The notes under the pieces are model-generated. The model saw only the letters and a program-made list of their open reading frames with translations. It did no database searches and was not told the origin of the DNA. Position numbers and translations under genes: made by a program. A stretch of DNA of 64,000 nt from Lysinibacillus sp. SGAir0095 (lineage in GTDB: Bacteria; Bacillota; Bacilli; Bacillales_A; Planococcaceae): contig NZ_CP028083.1 in NCBI RefSeq assembly GCF_005491425.1, forward strand, positions 3,368,001-3,432,000. Direction: 5' to 3'. Within the stretch, counting starts at the first letter, position 1; every line of letters starts with the position of its first letter. Below, piece by piece: positions 39,262 to 48,006 of the stretch.

Positions 39262-39817
39262 TTCAAATCACCTTTAACCCTTATAGTCTAGTTTGAAAAA
39301 TTAGATACTATCAATCATAATACTTTGTATTATTTATACTTCATAAATGTTATTCGTTCACCATGAGGATTCGGTTTAGCTTATTTTCATCCCCGTCTTG
39401 CATATAACGGACTTAATTCGTTATTGATTAATCGACCATGATTAGAAAAGTTATAACTTTCTATAATAAAAAATTATGAATTTTGATTTTGTAATCATAT
39501 TGTTGACTCTATTTTTTCATTTTAACTATACTATATACCAATTGTGGAAATAAATTGAATTAAATTAACATCAGTGATTACTTTCTAAAAACTAATTATT
39601 CTATCCAAAAAATAATTAAAGCCTAGAGATTCAATATGAATCTCTAGGCTTTCTTTCATAGTTACTTCAACATCAACATCACGAACCTCACAATGTATTT
39701 GGTAGCAACCAGAGTGATGGTAGTTTCATTGAAACACTTAGTTAAGTATGAACATTTTTTTCCTAAAAATACTCTTCAACCAAAGGCAACCGATTTAAAG
39801 AGAGAAATTTATCAATT
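39262..39817. other. Intergenic region upstream of SIR2-HerA
   Basis: About 555 bp with no supported gene. The part next to the SIR2 start should hold the operon promoter. The only clear structure is the hairpin at 39618-39652. Confidence 0.5.
39618..39652. terminator. Strong hairpin, probable terminator of the zinc-ribbon gene
   Basis: AAAGCCTAGAGATTC pairs with AATCTCTAGGCTTT across a short loop. T-rich flanks on both strands make it usable in either direction. Confidence 0.75.
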
Positions 39818-40000
39818 TTAACTGTAATAAAATGTATGGTTACTACTTTTTGCTACTCTGTATCTTCTGTTACACCCAGCACATTGCCGTAATTGTACTG
39901 TAATTAGATTGTATCGAGGATCTTTAAAAGTCTTTTCATTAATTAATGTCCATACATTGCTATTACAATCAGGACACCCAAGAAGTTTATACTGATTCAT
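39818..40000 (-). CDS. 60-residue zinc-ribbon protein
   Basis: A small protein with two CxxC knuckles (CPDC at residues 9-12 and CAGC near 41-44), the pattern of a zinc ribbon, followed by a basic NRRYRVAK stretch. It may bind nucleic acid or act as a regulator. I do not recognise a named family. A GAAGGATA site precedes ATG 40000. It lies between the SIR2-HerA operon and the orphan ATPase, on the same strand. Confidence 0.65.
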   Translation of the reverse strand: MNQYKLLGCPDCNSNVWTLINEKTFKDPRYNLITVQLRQCAGCNRRYRVAKSSNHTFYYS

Positions 40001-40159
40001 TATCCTTCACCCTACTTTTTCTATTCTCTAATTAAACTACTTAATATAAATAAAAAGGAACCTCCTAAATTATACTAATGGAGTCTCCACTATAATTTAT
40101 TTTTGCAAACCGTATAACACCCTAAATATTATCAATAAAAAATTAGATAACCAACACTA

Positions 40160-41575
40160 CTAAGATAAAAAGCCAATTGCCTTTCCATAGTTATACAGCT
40201 TAGTTAATGTATAATTTGCTATTTCTGCTCTACTTGTTTGGGATCTCCACATCATTTCAATTCTAATTTTACCATGTGAATTTTCACATAAAATATCTGT
40301 TCTTCGTGTCAAACCATTACCTAAATCCTGTTCCAATAAACAACTAGAAAATAAACCCAAATCCTTCATAGCATTTCCAAATGATCTGTTCAATATTTTA
40401 TCATTAGTAGATGCAATTCTAGCTAGCTTCTCAAAAGCAGTACGACTATTATTGCCTGTTTTATTTCCTTTTCTTCTAGGACCAGATGGATTTCCAATAA
40501 TGGCATTATACAATTCACTGTTTTTAAACCTTTGTTCTGCTGTATTATCTGATTTAATTCGCAAACCAACTTCTTTCATTTTTTCAATCAGTTCTTCATC
40601 AGCATAGTCCCTTGCAATTGCAGTGGCTGTCAAAATTGGAATGTAAAGTATTTTACAGTCAAAGACATTTGAGAGTAGTCCTATTTTTTCAGGATAATCT
40701 TTTAAATCTGTAACAATATTAGCATTTGTTGATACCATTAATCTTTCTATATCAGCAGCTGACGACTGACCCCTTGTTAATGCTGCAACATCATTTTCAG
40801 GTTCGTTACCAGCCAGTACAACTACCCACATTTTACATTGCTCATTACCAACTAGTTTTTTTACTGAACGGGTATTGATAAGAAGTTGTTGTCTTAAAGA
40901 GCTAAAATAATGGCCAATTGTATTAGAATTCGTTGCCAATTCTTTAGCTTGTTCATCTGTTATTCCCATGTCACTTAAAGAGGCACCATTGTTCAGAAGC
41001 TGAACTGTTCTTTTAGCAATATCTAAATAGTTTTCTTTTTTAGGACCATTAAAATAGAAAAAAGGCTCATTAATACCTAATAAGGCATCTCCCCCTATGC
41101 TATCTGCAATATTTATTAAAATATCTTTCATTTCATCAGTATTGCATAACCAAGCAATTAGAGTTTTTTCACCTTTATCTGATCTTAAAAATGTATTAAT
41201 TACATGTAAATCCTTTTCTATATCAGAATTTTGTTGACCTATCAAAGCTTCTCTGCCCTCAAGTATAATTATTCTCATATCAGAGTCAGTAGAAGATAAA
41301 TTCATTAACATTTTTGCTATTGATTGATTGTTATTTATCGTTTCAACACATACATTTTTCTTGAATAAACTAATAGTATTAAAAAATGTTGACTTTCCCG
41401 AACCAGAAGTTCCTCTAACGATAAGGAAAGCACCTCTGTCAGCTGCTATCATATCTCCATATATTTCATCTATTTTATCTAGAGCATCACTTACTTCAAC
41501 TATTATTGTATTTAATTTTCCTTCTGCGTTCTCTTTTAACTTTTCAAATCTATCAGGTACTAAAAGATTGTCCAT
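40160..41575 (-). CDS. Unrecognised P-loop ATPase
   Basis: A 471-residue protein. Walker A is GTSGSGKST (residues 52-60). Helical regions with KTLIAWLCNTDEM and WVVVLAGNEPEND follow, and the C-terminal part holds RTDILC and a KIRIEMMWRSQTSR segment. That last piece resembles a beta strand of a restriction-type nuclease fold (D..., then E-x), but the usual lysine is absent, so a nuclease role is only a guess. The Walker B candidate MRIIILEGRE lacks the standard DE pair. I do not recognise the family. Its position beside SIR2-HerA on the same strand suggests a further defence gene. Confidence 0.75.
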   Translation of the reverse strand: MDNLLVPDRFEKLKENAEGKLNTIIVEVSDALDKIDEIYGDMIAADRGAFLIVRGTSGSGKSTFFNTISLFKKNVCVETINNNQSIAKMLMNLSSTDSDMRIIILEGREALIGQQNSDIEKDLHVINTFLRSDKGEKTLIAWLCNTDEMKDILINIADSIGGDALLGINEPFFYFNGPKKENYLDIAKRTVQLLNNGASLSDMGITDEQAKELATNSNTIGHYFSSLRQQLLINTRSVKKLVGNEQCKMWVVVLAGNEPENDVAALTRGQSSAADIERLMVSTNANIVTDLKDYPEKIGLLSNVFDCKILYIPILTATAIARDYADEELIEKMKEVGLRIKSDNTAEQRFKNSELYNAIIGNPSGPRRKGNKTGNNSRTAFEKLARIASTNDKILNRSFGNAMKDLGLFSSCLLEQDLGNGLTRRTDILCENSHGKIRIEMMWRSQTSRAEIANYTLTKLYNYGKAIGFLS

Positions 41576-42159
41576 ATCTAAACCTTCTTCATGTCATTTT
41601 TTACCTTAATTATAACATTTTACTTTTCCTTTTTCAGACTTCTTTTCACTTTAAATATATTGTAGTAGATTACTCATTGGTGATTATAGAATTGCTGATT
41701 GTATTGTATGAATGTGTAATATTAATGGATATCAAAGGGATTATTAATAATGGATAATATTAATTTGGAAGGTCTTTTAAAAATGGTGTATTTTTTCTGC
41801 AATTTCTAAATGAATATCGAGGAGAGGTTTTATCAGTTGAGCAAAGGGCAAGTTAGTTAACCGAGGTTTATTGCACTAAGAATTTTATGAAGTTAATGTA
41901 AGCAGTTTTATAATACTTGTACAATTCTATTTTAAACCTATTTAGAACCAAAATATCAGCACAAAGGTACGAAGATAAAACAACACCCAATCTTTTGAAA
42001 GAGGAAATGAATCTTATTAATCAATTGTTTTAATAAAATATTGAAATGAGCCCTTATACCTATAAGAATCTTTTCAACTTAGAAGTAGGATATTAACGCT
42101 TGAGACTATGAGCATTTAATTTATATAACAACATCTAACTAGAAAGGAGGAACCCTTCC
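41576..42159. other. Gene-free region before the serine-recombinase unit
   Basis: About 580 bp of very AT-rich DNA with no supported frame. It separates the divergent ATPase gene and the five-gene recombinase unit, so promoters for both should be here. TACGAAGATAAAAC at 41968-41981 has a near-identical copy at 45816-45829. Confidence 0.4.
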
Positions 42160-42318
42160 GTGGAGGATGAAAATAAAATCAGTACTAATTGGTACCAGCA
42201 ATGTCTTGAACATTGTGAAACATTTGGTATTTCTAAAACTATCATCAAATTGTTCATCCACCTAAAGGAACAAAAACATGAACAAGATAATAAAGAAGCT
42301 GAAAATTCCCGGCTATGA
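42160..42318 (+). CDS. 52-residue protein, first gene of the recombinase unit
   Basis: Starts with GTG after a strong AAAGGAGG at suitable spacing. The protein (VEDENKISTNWYQQCLEH...) is hydrophilic, helical in appearance and has two cysteines. Family unknown. The next gene starts inside its 3' end in another frame, showing translational overlap. Too short for routine gene finders, but the ribosome site and gene packing support it. Confidence 0.6.
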   Translation: MEDENKISTNWYQQCLEHCETFGISKTIIKLFIHLKEQKHEQDNKEAENSRL

Positions 42319-42433
42319 AACAAGCACTGTTATTAAGCCAAGAAATCATCACTCATTGAAGGAAATTAATGATGTCCAGTTATCACTTAATTTCGAAGAT
42401 ATGAAAACTACTAACACAGATAAAGAGAAATAA
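42278..42433 (+). CDS. 51-residue basic protein, second gene of the recombinase unit
   Basis: ATG 42278 follows AAAGGAA and lies within the preceding small gene, overlapping it by 41 nt. The protein begins MNKIIKKLKIPGYETS and has a basic N-terminus and an acidic tail. I do not recognise it. Overlap with its neighbour and position before two recombinases suggest an accessory factor. Confidence 0.55.
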   Translation: MNKIIKKLKIPGYETSTVIKPRNHHSLKEINDVQLSLNFEDMKTTNTDKEK

Positions 42434-42442
42434 AGTATAAAA

Positions 42443-42491
42443 AGTTCCCTTCATGTTAAAGCTGAATACAAAAATAAGACTGGAGGGAACT
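42443..42491 (+). promoter_or_regulatory. Hairpin that may cover a ribosome binding site
   Basis: AGTTCCC (42443-42449) is complementary to GGGAACT (42485-42491). The right arm lies in the GGAGGGAAC ribosome site of the third small gene. Pairing would hide that site. The loop is long (35 nt), so this is tentative. Confidence 0.35.
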
Positions 42492-42493
42492 AT

Positions 42494-42649
42494 ATGAAAG
42501 AGCAATATCGTGTTGTAAAAGTCAGTTACTCAGAAGAACTATCATCTGAATCTGAACTGTGGTTTAGAAGATTTATTGAAAAAATACTTCTTGATCATGT
42601 TGCAAAAGAAGATTACAGACTTCGAGCTTTATTGATTAGTAAAAAATAA
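42494..42649 (+). CDS. 51-residue protein, third gene of the recombinase unit
   Basis: ATG 42494 follows GGAGGGAAC closely. The protein (MKEQYRVVKVSYSEELSSES... ISKK) has a beta-like start and a helical, amphipathic middle. Family unknown. It ends 21 nt before the first serine recombinase, so the three small genes and two recombinases look like one transcript. Confidence 0.6.
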   Translation: MKEQYRVVKVSYSEELSSESELWFRRFIEKILLDHVAKEDYRLRALLISKK

Positions 42650-42670
42650 TCATTGAGAAAGGATAATTTT

Positions 42671-44056
42671 ATGAACGAAAGAAAATTAATTGTTATTTAT
42701 TGCAGAGTGAGTTCCGCTGCACAAAATCTAGATTTACAAATTTCTGCAGCAAAAAGGCATCTCGAATCAGTCGGATTAAAGGAAAACGAAGATTTTATTA
42801 TTTATCTAGATGATCACGACGTATCAGCAACGAAGTTAAAAATGAACCAACGGCCGAAGTTGATGGAGCTAATTCACTTAATAAAAGAAGGAAAAGTTAA
42901 ATCCGTTATTGTATATAAGCGGGATCGGTTAGCAAGAAACTTTTATGAATTTGTAGATATAACGAAGGTTTTTATCAAATATAAAGTTGAAGTTATTTAC
43001 ACTGCTAGCAATGAGCCTCCATTTAAAAACAAATTGGCTTTAGAGGCATTTTATGGGATGTTTTCTCAAATGGAAGGTCAGAACATTAGTACACGAACTG
43101 CCGATGCTCGAAAGCAATATCCATCAAATATTTTTGGATACAAACGTATTACTGATGATGCAAACAAACCAAAATATATTATTAATCAAGATAAAAAAGA
43201 TGCCATTCAATCATTATTTATCGATTTTAGTAATGTTCGAGACGAAGAACATTTCCTTGAGTTCTTGTTGGTACGTAGAAAAGGTCTAAATAATCCGGAC
43301 AAGATTCTTAGAATTTTAACAAATCCATTTTACTCCGCACATTATGAATCAAAAAATGGTTATCAGGTACTCCCTCATGTGGAACCAATCATAAGCCTTA
43401 ATCTTTATCTTGCAAGCAAATCACATATTGATAAGTTTATAGCATACTACCATGAAAAACTAACAGAGCTTAACAAACAACACTTAGTATATCCAGAATG
43501 TGGGGAATGCGGAAATATGATGAAACACCGGAAAGAGAATCAACTTGATTTAGGCTATTTTGTATGCAGCTCTAACCACCAAAGACTTTCAATATCTGTT
43601 GAAGAAATTAATGATTCAGTAACCCAAGCTGTCTTGGATCATGTTCAATCACTCTCTATTACACTTGCAAAAAAGATGGTTCCGAAACAAATTACTGTAG
43701 CGCATAAAAAGTTACAAAATGCTCTAGAAAGTACTAAATCCGAGTATCTAGAAACTACTCTAAGGCTTTGCACAATAGATAGAAAAGCGAAATCCACTAT
43801 ATCCAATTATTTGAAAGAGATTCAAGTCCTTAAAGACAAATACAATGAATTAGAACAAGATTTATTAACTTTACAGACACTAGGTAAAGAAATTAAAGAT
43901 ACTACTCAACTCTTATCGCAGCTTAATCATGATTTTACTGAACAAGAACTTTATCGACTTGTCGAATTATTTGTTGATAAGATATTTGTTTATGAAACTT
44001 ACATCCAAATCGATTTGTTTCTTTCAACCTTCGCAAAGGAATCTAATGCATCATGA
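42671..44056 (+). CDS. Large serine recombinase (first of a tandem pair)
   Basis: A site-specific serine recombinase of 461 residues. The N-terminal resolvase domain carries the catalytic serine in YCRVSSAAQ (Ser14) and the YKRDRLARN arginine motif. A recombinase domain, a zinc ribbon beginning CGECGNMM and a C-terminal coiled coil (from about residue 350) follow. ATG 42671 is preceded by AAAGGA. It overlaps the second recombinase by an ATGA. The tandem layout recalls ccrA/ccrB of staphylococcal cassettes, but this is comparison by layout, not shown homology. The domain between the resolvase part and the zinc ribbon is shorter than usual. Confidence 0.9.
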   Translation: MNERKLIVIYCRVSSAAQNLDLQISAAKRHLESVGLKENEDFIIYLDDHDVSATKLKMNQRPKLMELIHLIKEGKVKSVIVYKRDRLARNFYEFVDITKVFIKYKVEVIYTASNEPPFKNKLALEAFYGMFSQMEGQNISTRTADARKQYPSNIFGYKRITDDANKPKYIINQDKKDAIQSLFIDFSNVRDEEHFLEFLLVRRKGLNNPDKILRILTNPFYSAHYESKNGYQVLPHVEPIISLNLYLASKSHIDKFIAYYHEKLTELNKQHLVYPECGECGNMMKHRKENQLDLGYFVCSSNHQRLSISVEEINDSVTQAVLDHVQSLSITLAKKMVPKQITVAHKKLQNALESTKSEYLETTLRLCTIDRKAKSTISNYLKEIQVLKDKYNELEQDLLTLQTLGKEIKDTTQLLSQLNHDFTEQELYRLVELFVDKIFVYETYIQIDLFLSTFAKESNAS

Positions 44057-45576
44057 AAAACAGTAAAAAATTTAAATTAAATAAAACTTTGAAAGCAACT
44101 GCTTACCTTCGTTATTCTGATAAAAAACAGGATGATAATAACTCTTTAGCAATTCAAAAAAGCCAAATTCAACAATTAGCTGAAAGAGAGAATTTGGAAA
44201 TTATTGAATGGCGTGCTGATAAGGCTACAAGTGCCTTTCATAATAACATAAGTAAGCGGGAAGGTATTCAACTTCTCTTAGAGGATATAGCAAATGGTGC
44301 TGAAGCAGTCTGTTTTTATGAGGAATCAAGGGTTACTAGGAGTATCACTGATTTCTATAACGAGATTTATATTCCTATAAAGCAACAGTATCCTCATGTA
44401 AAATTTTTCAGTACTCAATCGGAAGGTGAATGGAATCCAGATGACCCCATCACACAAGCTAAGTTTGTCTTTGCGGCAGAAGAATCTGAAATAAAGTCAG
44501 TCCGCGCAACAGACGCTCAAAAGAACCTGCTACATCGAGAACAACCGAAACGCCCTGGTTCCCGAACGCCAGTTGGATATGATTTGGAAGATGGAGTTTT
44601 GTCTCCTAATGAAGATGATGCTAAAATCGTAGAGTTAATTTATTATCTGAAAAGTTGGGGCCATTCACAGAACATTATTGCTCAATTTTTGAACCGTTGC
44701 GCTATCACAACAAAGAAAGTGAAAACTTGGAATAGCAGTACAATCGGTTATATCCTATCAAACCGTGCTTACTCTGGTAACTTAGCTTGGAATGTAAGGA
44801 AAAGCTACGAAATTAGCAGCCCCAAACCTGAAGAAGATATTGATTTATTTAAGAATGTACATTCCCCTATTATTAGTCCAACCGTTTTTCATTTATTAAA
44901 GCAAATAAAGGATTTGAAAAAGCGTTATGGAACGATGAGTACACCATATTATCTCCGTTCGATTATTAAATGTAAAAGTTGCAATGCATATTTAACGGCT
45001 AAAGATCAGTCACCTAAAGGAAGACGCGGAGATTATAAAATATATAAGTGTACAACCTGTAATAATAGTGTATCAATTATCCCTGTACATCAAACTGTTT
45101 TATGTGATATACAGAAGAAATGGAGTAACCAACTTAATACTTTTTCAGTTACTTCTAGGGAACAACTTAATCACTGGATTGCTAAACTTAGCAAAACAAA
45201 AGATACCCTAAAACAGCAAAGAAAATTAGTACTCCTTAATGAAAAAATGCCAGCAGATGAAATATCTTCTGAAGTGTATTTAACAGCACAAAACCACGTA
45301 CAAAATAAAATAATTAATATAAGTAAGACTATAGATGAAATTAACCTGCTTCTTGAAGATGAAAATGACTATCTTTTATTAACTTTAAATGAAATGCTGC
45401 AACATAGTTTCTATGATTTTTCAGACACTGAACTTAGAGTATTCTTCTTAATGTATTTTGAAGAAGTATTGATTGATTTTGATAAAAATAACGAGATTCA
45501 TATCAGTTACCGTCTCTCTCCCTTTGTTTCATTAGAAAATGTAATAACTGGTTATATAACCGAACAAATGGGATAA
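44053..45576 (+). CDS. Large serine recombinase (second of a tandem pair)
   Basis: A 507-residue serine recombinase. The catalytic serine is Ser22 in YLRYSDKKQ, and the arginine motif is EESRVTRS. The recombinase domain has the typical KRPGSRTPVGYD lead and a TIGYILSNRAYSGNL segment. A zinc ribbon (CKSCNAYL, CTTCNNSV) and a C-terminal helical part follow. The start overlaps the preceding recombinase stop by 4 nt, so the two proteins are made together and could act as a heterodimer. Target sites are not known. An inverted repeat lies 16 nt past the stop. Confidence 0.9.
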   Translation: MKNSKKFKLNKTLKATAYLRYSDKKQDDNNSLAIQKSQIQQLAERENLEIIEWRADKATSAFHNNISKREGIQLLLEDIANGAEAVCFYEESRVTRSITDFYNEIYIPIKQQYPHVKFFSTQSEGEWNPDDPITQAKFVFAAEESEIKSVRATDAQKNLLHREQPKRPGSRTPVGYDLEDGVLSPNEDDAKIVELIYYLKSWGHSQNIIAQFLNRCAITTKKVKTWNSSTIGYILSNRAYSGNLAWNVRKSYEISSPKPEEDIDLFKNVHSPIISPTVFHLLKQIKDLKKRYGTMSTPYYLRSIIKCKSCNAYLTAKDQSPKGRRGDYKIYKCTTCNNSVSIIPVHQTVLCDIQKKWSNQLNTFSVTSREQLNHWIAKLSKTKDTLKQQRKLVLLNEKMPADEISSEVYLTAQNHVQNKIINISKTIDEINLLLEDENDYLLLTLNEMLQHSFYDFSDTELRVFFLMYFEEVLIDFDKNNEIHISYRLSPFVSLENVITGYITEQMG

Positions 45577-45591
45577 TAAGAAATTTTGACT

Positions 45592-45699
45592 GGTTAGGAA
45601 ACCGAAAGTTGAGACGCTAAATTTATTTTCATCTAATGATCACTCATGGAATCCCTTGCAACCAAGGCTTTTAGAGTATGTTCATTCGGTTTCCTGGCC
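45592..45699. repeat. Inverted repeat downstream of the recombinases
   Basis: GGTTAGGAAACCGAA (45592-45606) is inverted at 45685-45699 with 13 of 15 matching, including an 11-bp perfect core. Two further ACCGAA copies follow by 45765. These could be recombinase sites, but no function is shown. Confidence 0.5.
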
Positions 45700-45869
45700 A
45701 TCTTGGAATTCCTCGATGGTCACGATACCGAACGCTATATTTTTATAATGGTCATAAAACCGAAAATCTAAACCTAAAAAATAATTATTTATTAAAGAGA
45801 CTTAAAATATAAAAATACGAAGATATAACGAGTTATGTTTTAACAATGAAATATTCTACCGAACAAGCG

Positions 45870-45929
45870 AATCCCACAGAGATTACTAAGCTACAAGCTA
45901 GCTTTGTCCTTATGTGGGATTTTTTATTT
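45870..45929 (+). terminator. Hairpin with T-run before the fossil integrase
   Basis: AATCCCACA (45870-45878) pairs with TGTGGGATT (45913-45921), followed by TTTTTATTTT. A smaller inner stem lies between. It may end the recombinase transcript or be a leader of the decayed integrase, like the hairpin at 61706-61770. Confidence 0.6.
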
Positions 45930-45979
45930 TCAAATAAAATATTACGGAGGATATATAAAATGCAGAATAGAAAAAATAC

Positions 45980-46174
45980 ACAACTTGGGAGCATTCTCTT
46001 CGCCATATTCATACTTTTGGCTGAAGTTGCGGTAGGTCTTGAAGGAATTATAGATCGATTAGGTCACCAAGATGATGACGAGACTAGAAAATATATCTTC
46101 ATGTAACCACTGACATGAAAACAGAAGCTGCAGATAAATTTAGCGGTTTAATGAAAAAAACTCGCATGATGTAA
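45980..46174 (+). pseudogene. C-terminal remnant of a tyrosine integrase
   Basis: Three pieces in shifting frames rebuild the end of a phage-type integrase. HSLRHIHTF carries the HxxR motif. LLAEVAVGLEGIIDRLGHQD carries the second catalytic histidine. YLHVTTDMKTEAADKFSGLM holds the expected tyrosine region and tail. At least two frameshifts separate them. The middle piece alone gives a 48-residue frame with a good ribosome site at 45943, but I read that as chance. The N-terminal part is absent. Confidence 0.75.
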
Positions 46175-46367
46175 CGGATTATGCTTTCTAAATACATTTA
46201 TTAATTTCATATTTAATAAATCAAAAAGAGTGGAATTTTAGGTTATTCCTAAAAAACCACCCGTCATAACTTTGTGGATTACTATTATAATCAATTTCAG
46301 GATTTTTAATGCATGCATAACTTATAGTAAAATTTAATTCCATTAAATCAAGAGTAGAAACTTCTAT

Positions 46368-46390
46368 GTTATTCCACAATCGCGCCCGAT
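46368..46390 (+). repeat. REP-like half palindrome left of IS110
   Basis: GTTATTCCACAATCGCGCCC and following bases match the reverse complement of motifs beside introns C and D, and of 48007-48019. Probably one half of a hairpin repeat split by the IS110 element. Confidence 0.6.
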
Positions 46391-46639
46391 CGTATTATAA
46401 GGTCAGCCAGAAAAAATTTCTGGTTGACCATTTTTTATATCGATATATGATAACGGTAGCCGGGGTAGAACGTTCGCGCCCGTGGGGCTAGACCCCGTCC
46501 GCAAAACAGTTCGCCCCCTACTTGTAGAAACATGTTTGAGGCTGGTTGGGACAATGATCTCGTATAACAAGCGAAGCTATGACACTACAAAGAGGATTTA
46601 GGGGTTACCGGCAATTATCATTTTGAAGGAGGAATTATA
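46391..46639 (+). ncRNA. Candidate IS110 bridge RNA (seekRNA) region
   Basis: This leader is richer in GC than the surrounding DNA. It holds a 13-bp hairpin (46401-46429, GGTCAGCCAGAAA paired with TTTCTGGTTGACC, one G-U) and a second GC-rich stem (GGGGCTAGACCCCG near 46482-46500), and ends at the transposase ribosome site. In characterised IS110 elements (IS621) this position encodes the bridge RNA with target- and donor-binding loops. Loop assignment was not attempted. Confidence 0.6.
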
Positions 46640-47875
46640 ATGAATCCAGTCATTGGTCTGGATGTAGCAAAAGGTGAAAGTCAGGTTCAAGCATACTTGG
46701 AAAGAAAGAAGCCCTACAAGAAAAGTTTCAAAGTAAAACATGATCTTGATGGGTTAGCTAGTTTATTAGATTTTATTAAAGAAGTAGAAGATATTTCAGG
46801 AGAACGCCCCCCTCTTGTTATGGAATCAACGGGTCATTATCACACACCAGTTGTTCAATATTTTGAGGACAAAGGCTATTTAATCATTATCGTAAATCCT
46901 CTCATTTCTTATAAAGCAAAAAGTTCTAGTTTGCGAAAGGTAAAAACAGATATCATTGATGCCAATCACCTCTGCGAGCTGTATTATAAGGAGGATTTAG
47001 AGCCTTATAAAAAGCGTGGTATCCAACTTACGAACTTACGTCATCTTACGAGACAGCACGATAATATTACAGGCATGTTTGTACAAACAAAACTACAATT
47101 TCAGGCAGTTTTAGATCAAGTTTTTCCTGGATATAGTAATGTTTTTGGAGACTTATATTCGGATGTTTCTTTAAAAATACTACATACATTTCCTACTTCA
47201 GAGGATATATTGAAAGCCAATACTGAAGTATTAACAACGAGAATAAAAGAATTTTGTAATTCTCGTTCTTTACAATGGGCAGACAAACAGGCTGAAAAGC
47301 TAATGACTGCAGCAGCTCAAAATCCTTTTCAGAAGGCTTTATATTCTAGTCTTGCCCTAAGCTTAGAAATGTATATTAATATGCTCTTTGAATATAAAAA
47401 ACATCTATCTATGCTAGAAAATGAGATAGATGCTTTAGCAAAAAGTATTGAAGAATCTAAGATTATCCGAACAATTCCCGGTATTGGCGAAAAAATCGCT
47501 GCAACGATTATTTCTGAAATTGGGGAAATTGAAAAGTTTAATCATCCTAAGAAACTAGTCGCTTTTGCCGGTCTTGATCCAAGTGTCTTTGAATCTGGTA
47601 CCTTCAAAGGTACCTACAATCGAATAACCAAAAGAGGCTCGAGCAGACTACGGCAAGCTTTGTATATGGCTGTTAAATGTGCTATTCGTGACTGTCGTAA
47701 ACAGAAAACAACGGATGAAATCCTTCCTCGTAATAAGAAATTACGGGCGTTTTATGATAAAAAACGAGAAGAAGGAAAACCATTTAGAGTAGCTGTAATA
47801 GCTTGTGCAAACAAACTCTTACATTGGATTTATGCACTATTAAAAAACAAAGCTTCTTTCCAAGACTTAGCTTAA
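46640..47875 (+). CDS. IS110-family transposase (DEDD)
   Basis: A 411-residue IS110 recombinase. The RuvC-like N-terminal domain has IGLDVAKG, VMESTGHY and KTDIIDANHL, giving the acidic residues D, E and D/D. The C-terminal transposase_20 domain has IRTIPGIGEKIAATI and the serine-bearing KRGSSRLRQALY. AAGGAGG precedes the ATG. The frame is intact, so the element may be active. It acts together with the noncoding RNA upstream. Confidence 0.95.
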   Translation: MNPVIGLDVAKGESQVQAYLERKKPYKKSFKVKHDLDGLASLLDFIKEVEDISGERPPLVMESTGHYHTPVVQYFEDKGYLIIIVNPLISYKAKSSSLRKVKTDIIDANHLCELYYKEDLEPYKKRGIQLTNLRHLTRQHDNITGMFVQTKLQFQAVLDQVFPGYSNVFGDLYSDVSLKILHTFPTSEDILKANTEVLTTRIKEFCNSRSLQWADKQAEKLMTAAAQNPFQKALYSSLALSLEMYINMLFEYKKHLSMLENEIDALAKSIEESKIIRTIPGIGEKIAATIISEIGEIEKFNHPKKLVAFAGLDPSVFESGTFKGTYNRITKRGSSRLRQALYMAVKCAIRDCRKQKTTDEILPRNKKLRAFYDKKREEGKPFRVAVIACANKLLHWIYALLKNKASFQDLA

Positions 47876-48006
47876 TTTAACAGTTTAACCAAGTGATCCT
47901 GAACTTTCCAAATCTAATTTGGACGGTTATTTGGTATGCACAAATTTAGTATATCATGATATTTTTATTATTTTTAATGAAAATTATTGACAACTATTAG
48001 CTGGTT

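Larger units (their letters stand above)
46390..48006 (+). mobile_element. IS110-family insertion sequence (approximate limits)
   Basis: One DEDD transposase gene is preceded by about 250 bp of GC-rich structured noncoding DNA, the layout of IS110 elements. No terminal inverted repeats or target duplication are expected for this family. I set the limits from the two REP-like half motifs on either side, so each end may be off by tens of bases. Confidence 0.75.

Noticed and set aside
41968..45829. Declaring the paired 14-mers the ends of a recombinase element
   Set aside because: One mismatch, AT-rich context and no empty site. Kept only as a low-interest finding.
45960..46106. 48-residue protein with a good ribosome site before ATG 45960
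   Set aside because: Its sequence is the middle of a decayed integrase with motifs continuing in other frames on both sides, so the frame is better read as a pseudogene piece.
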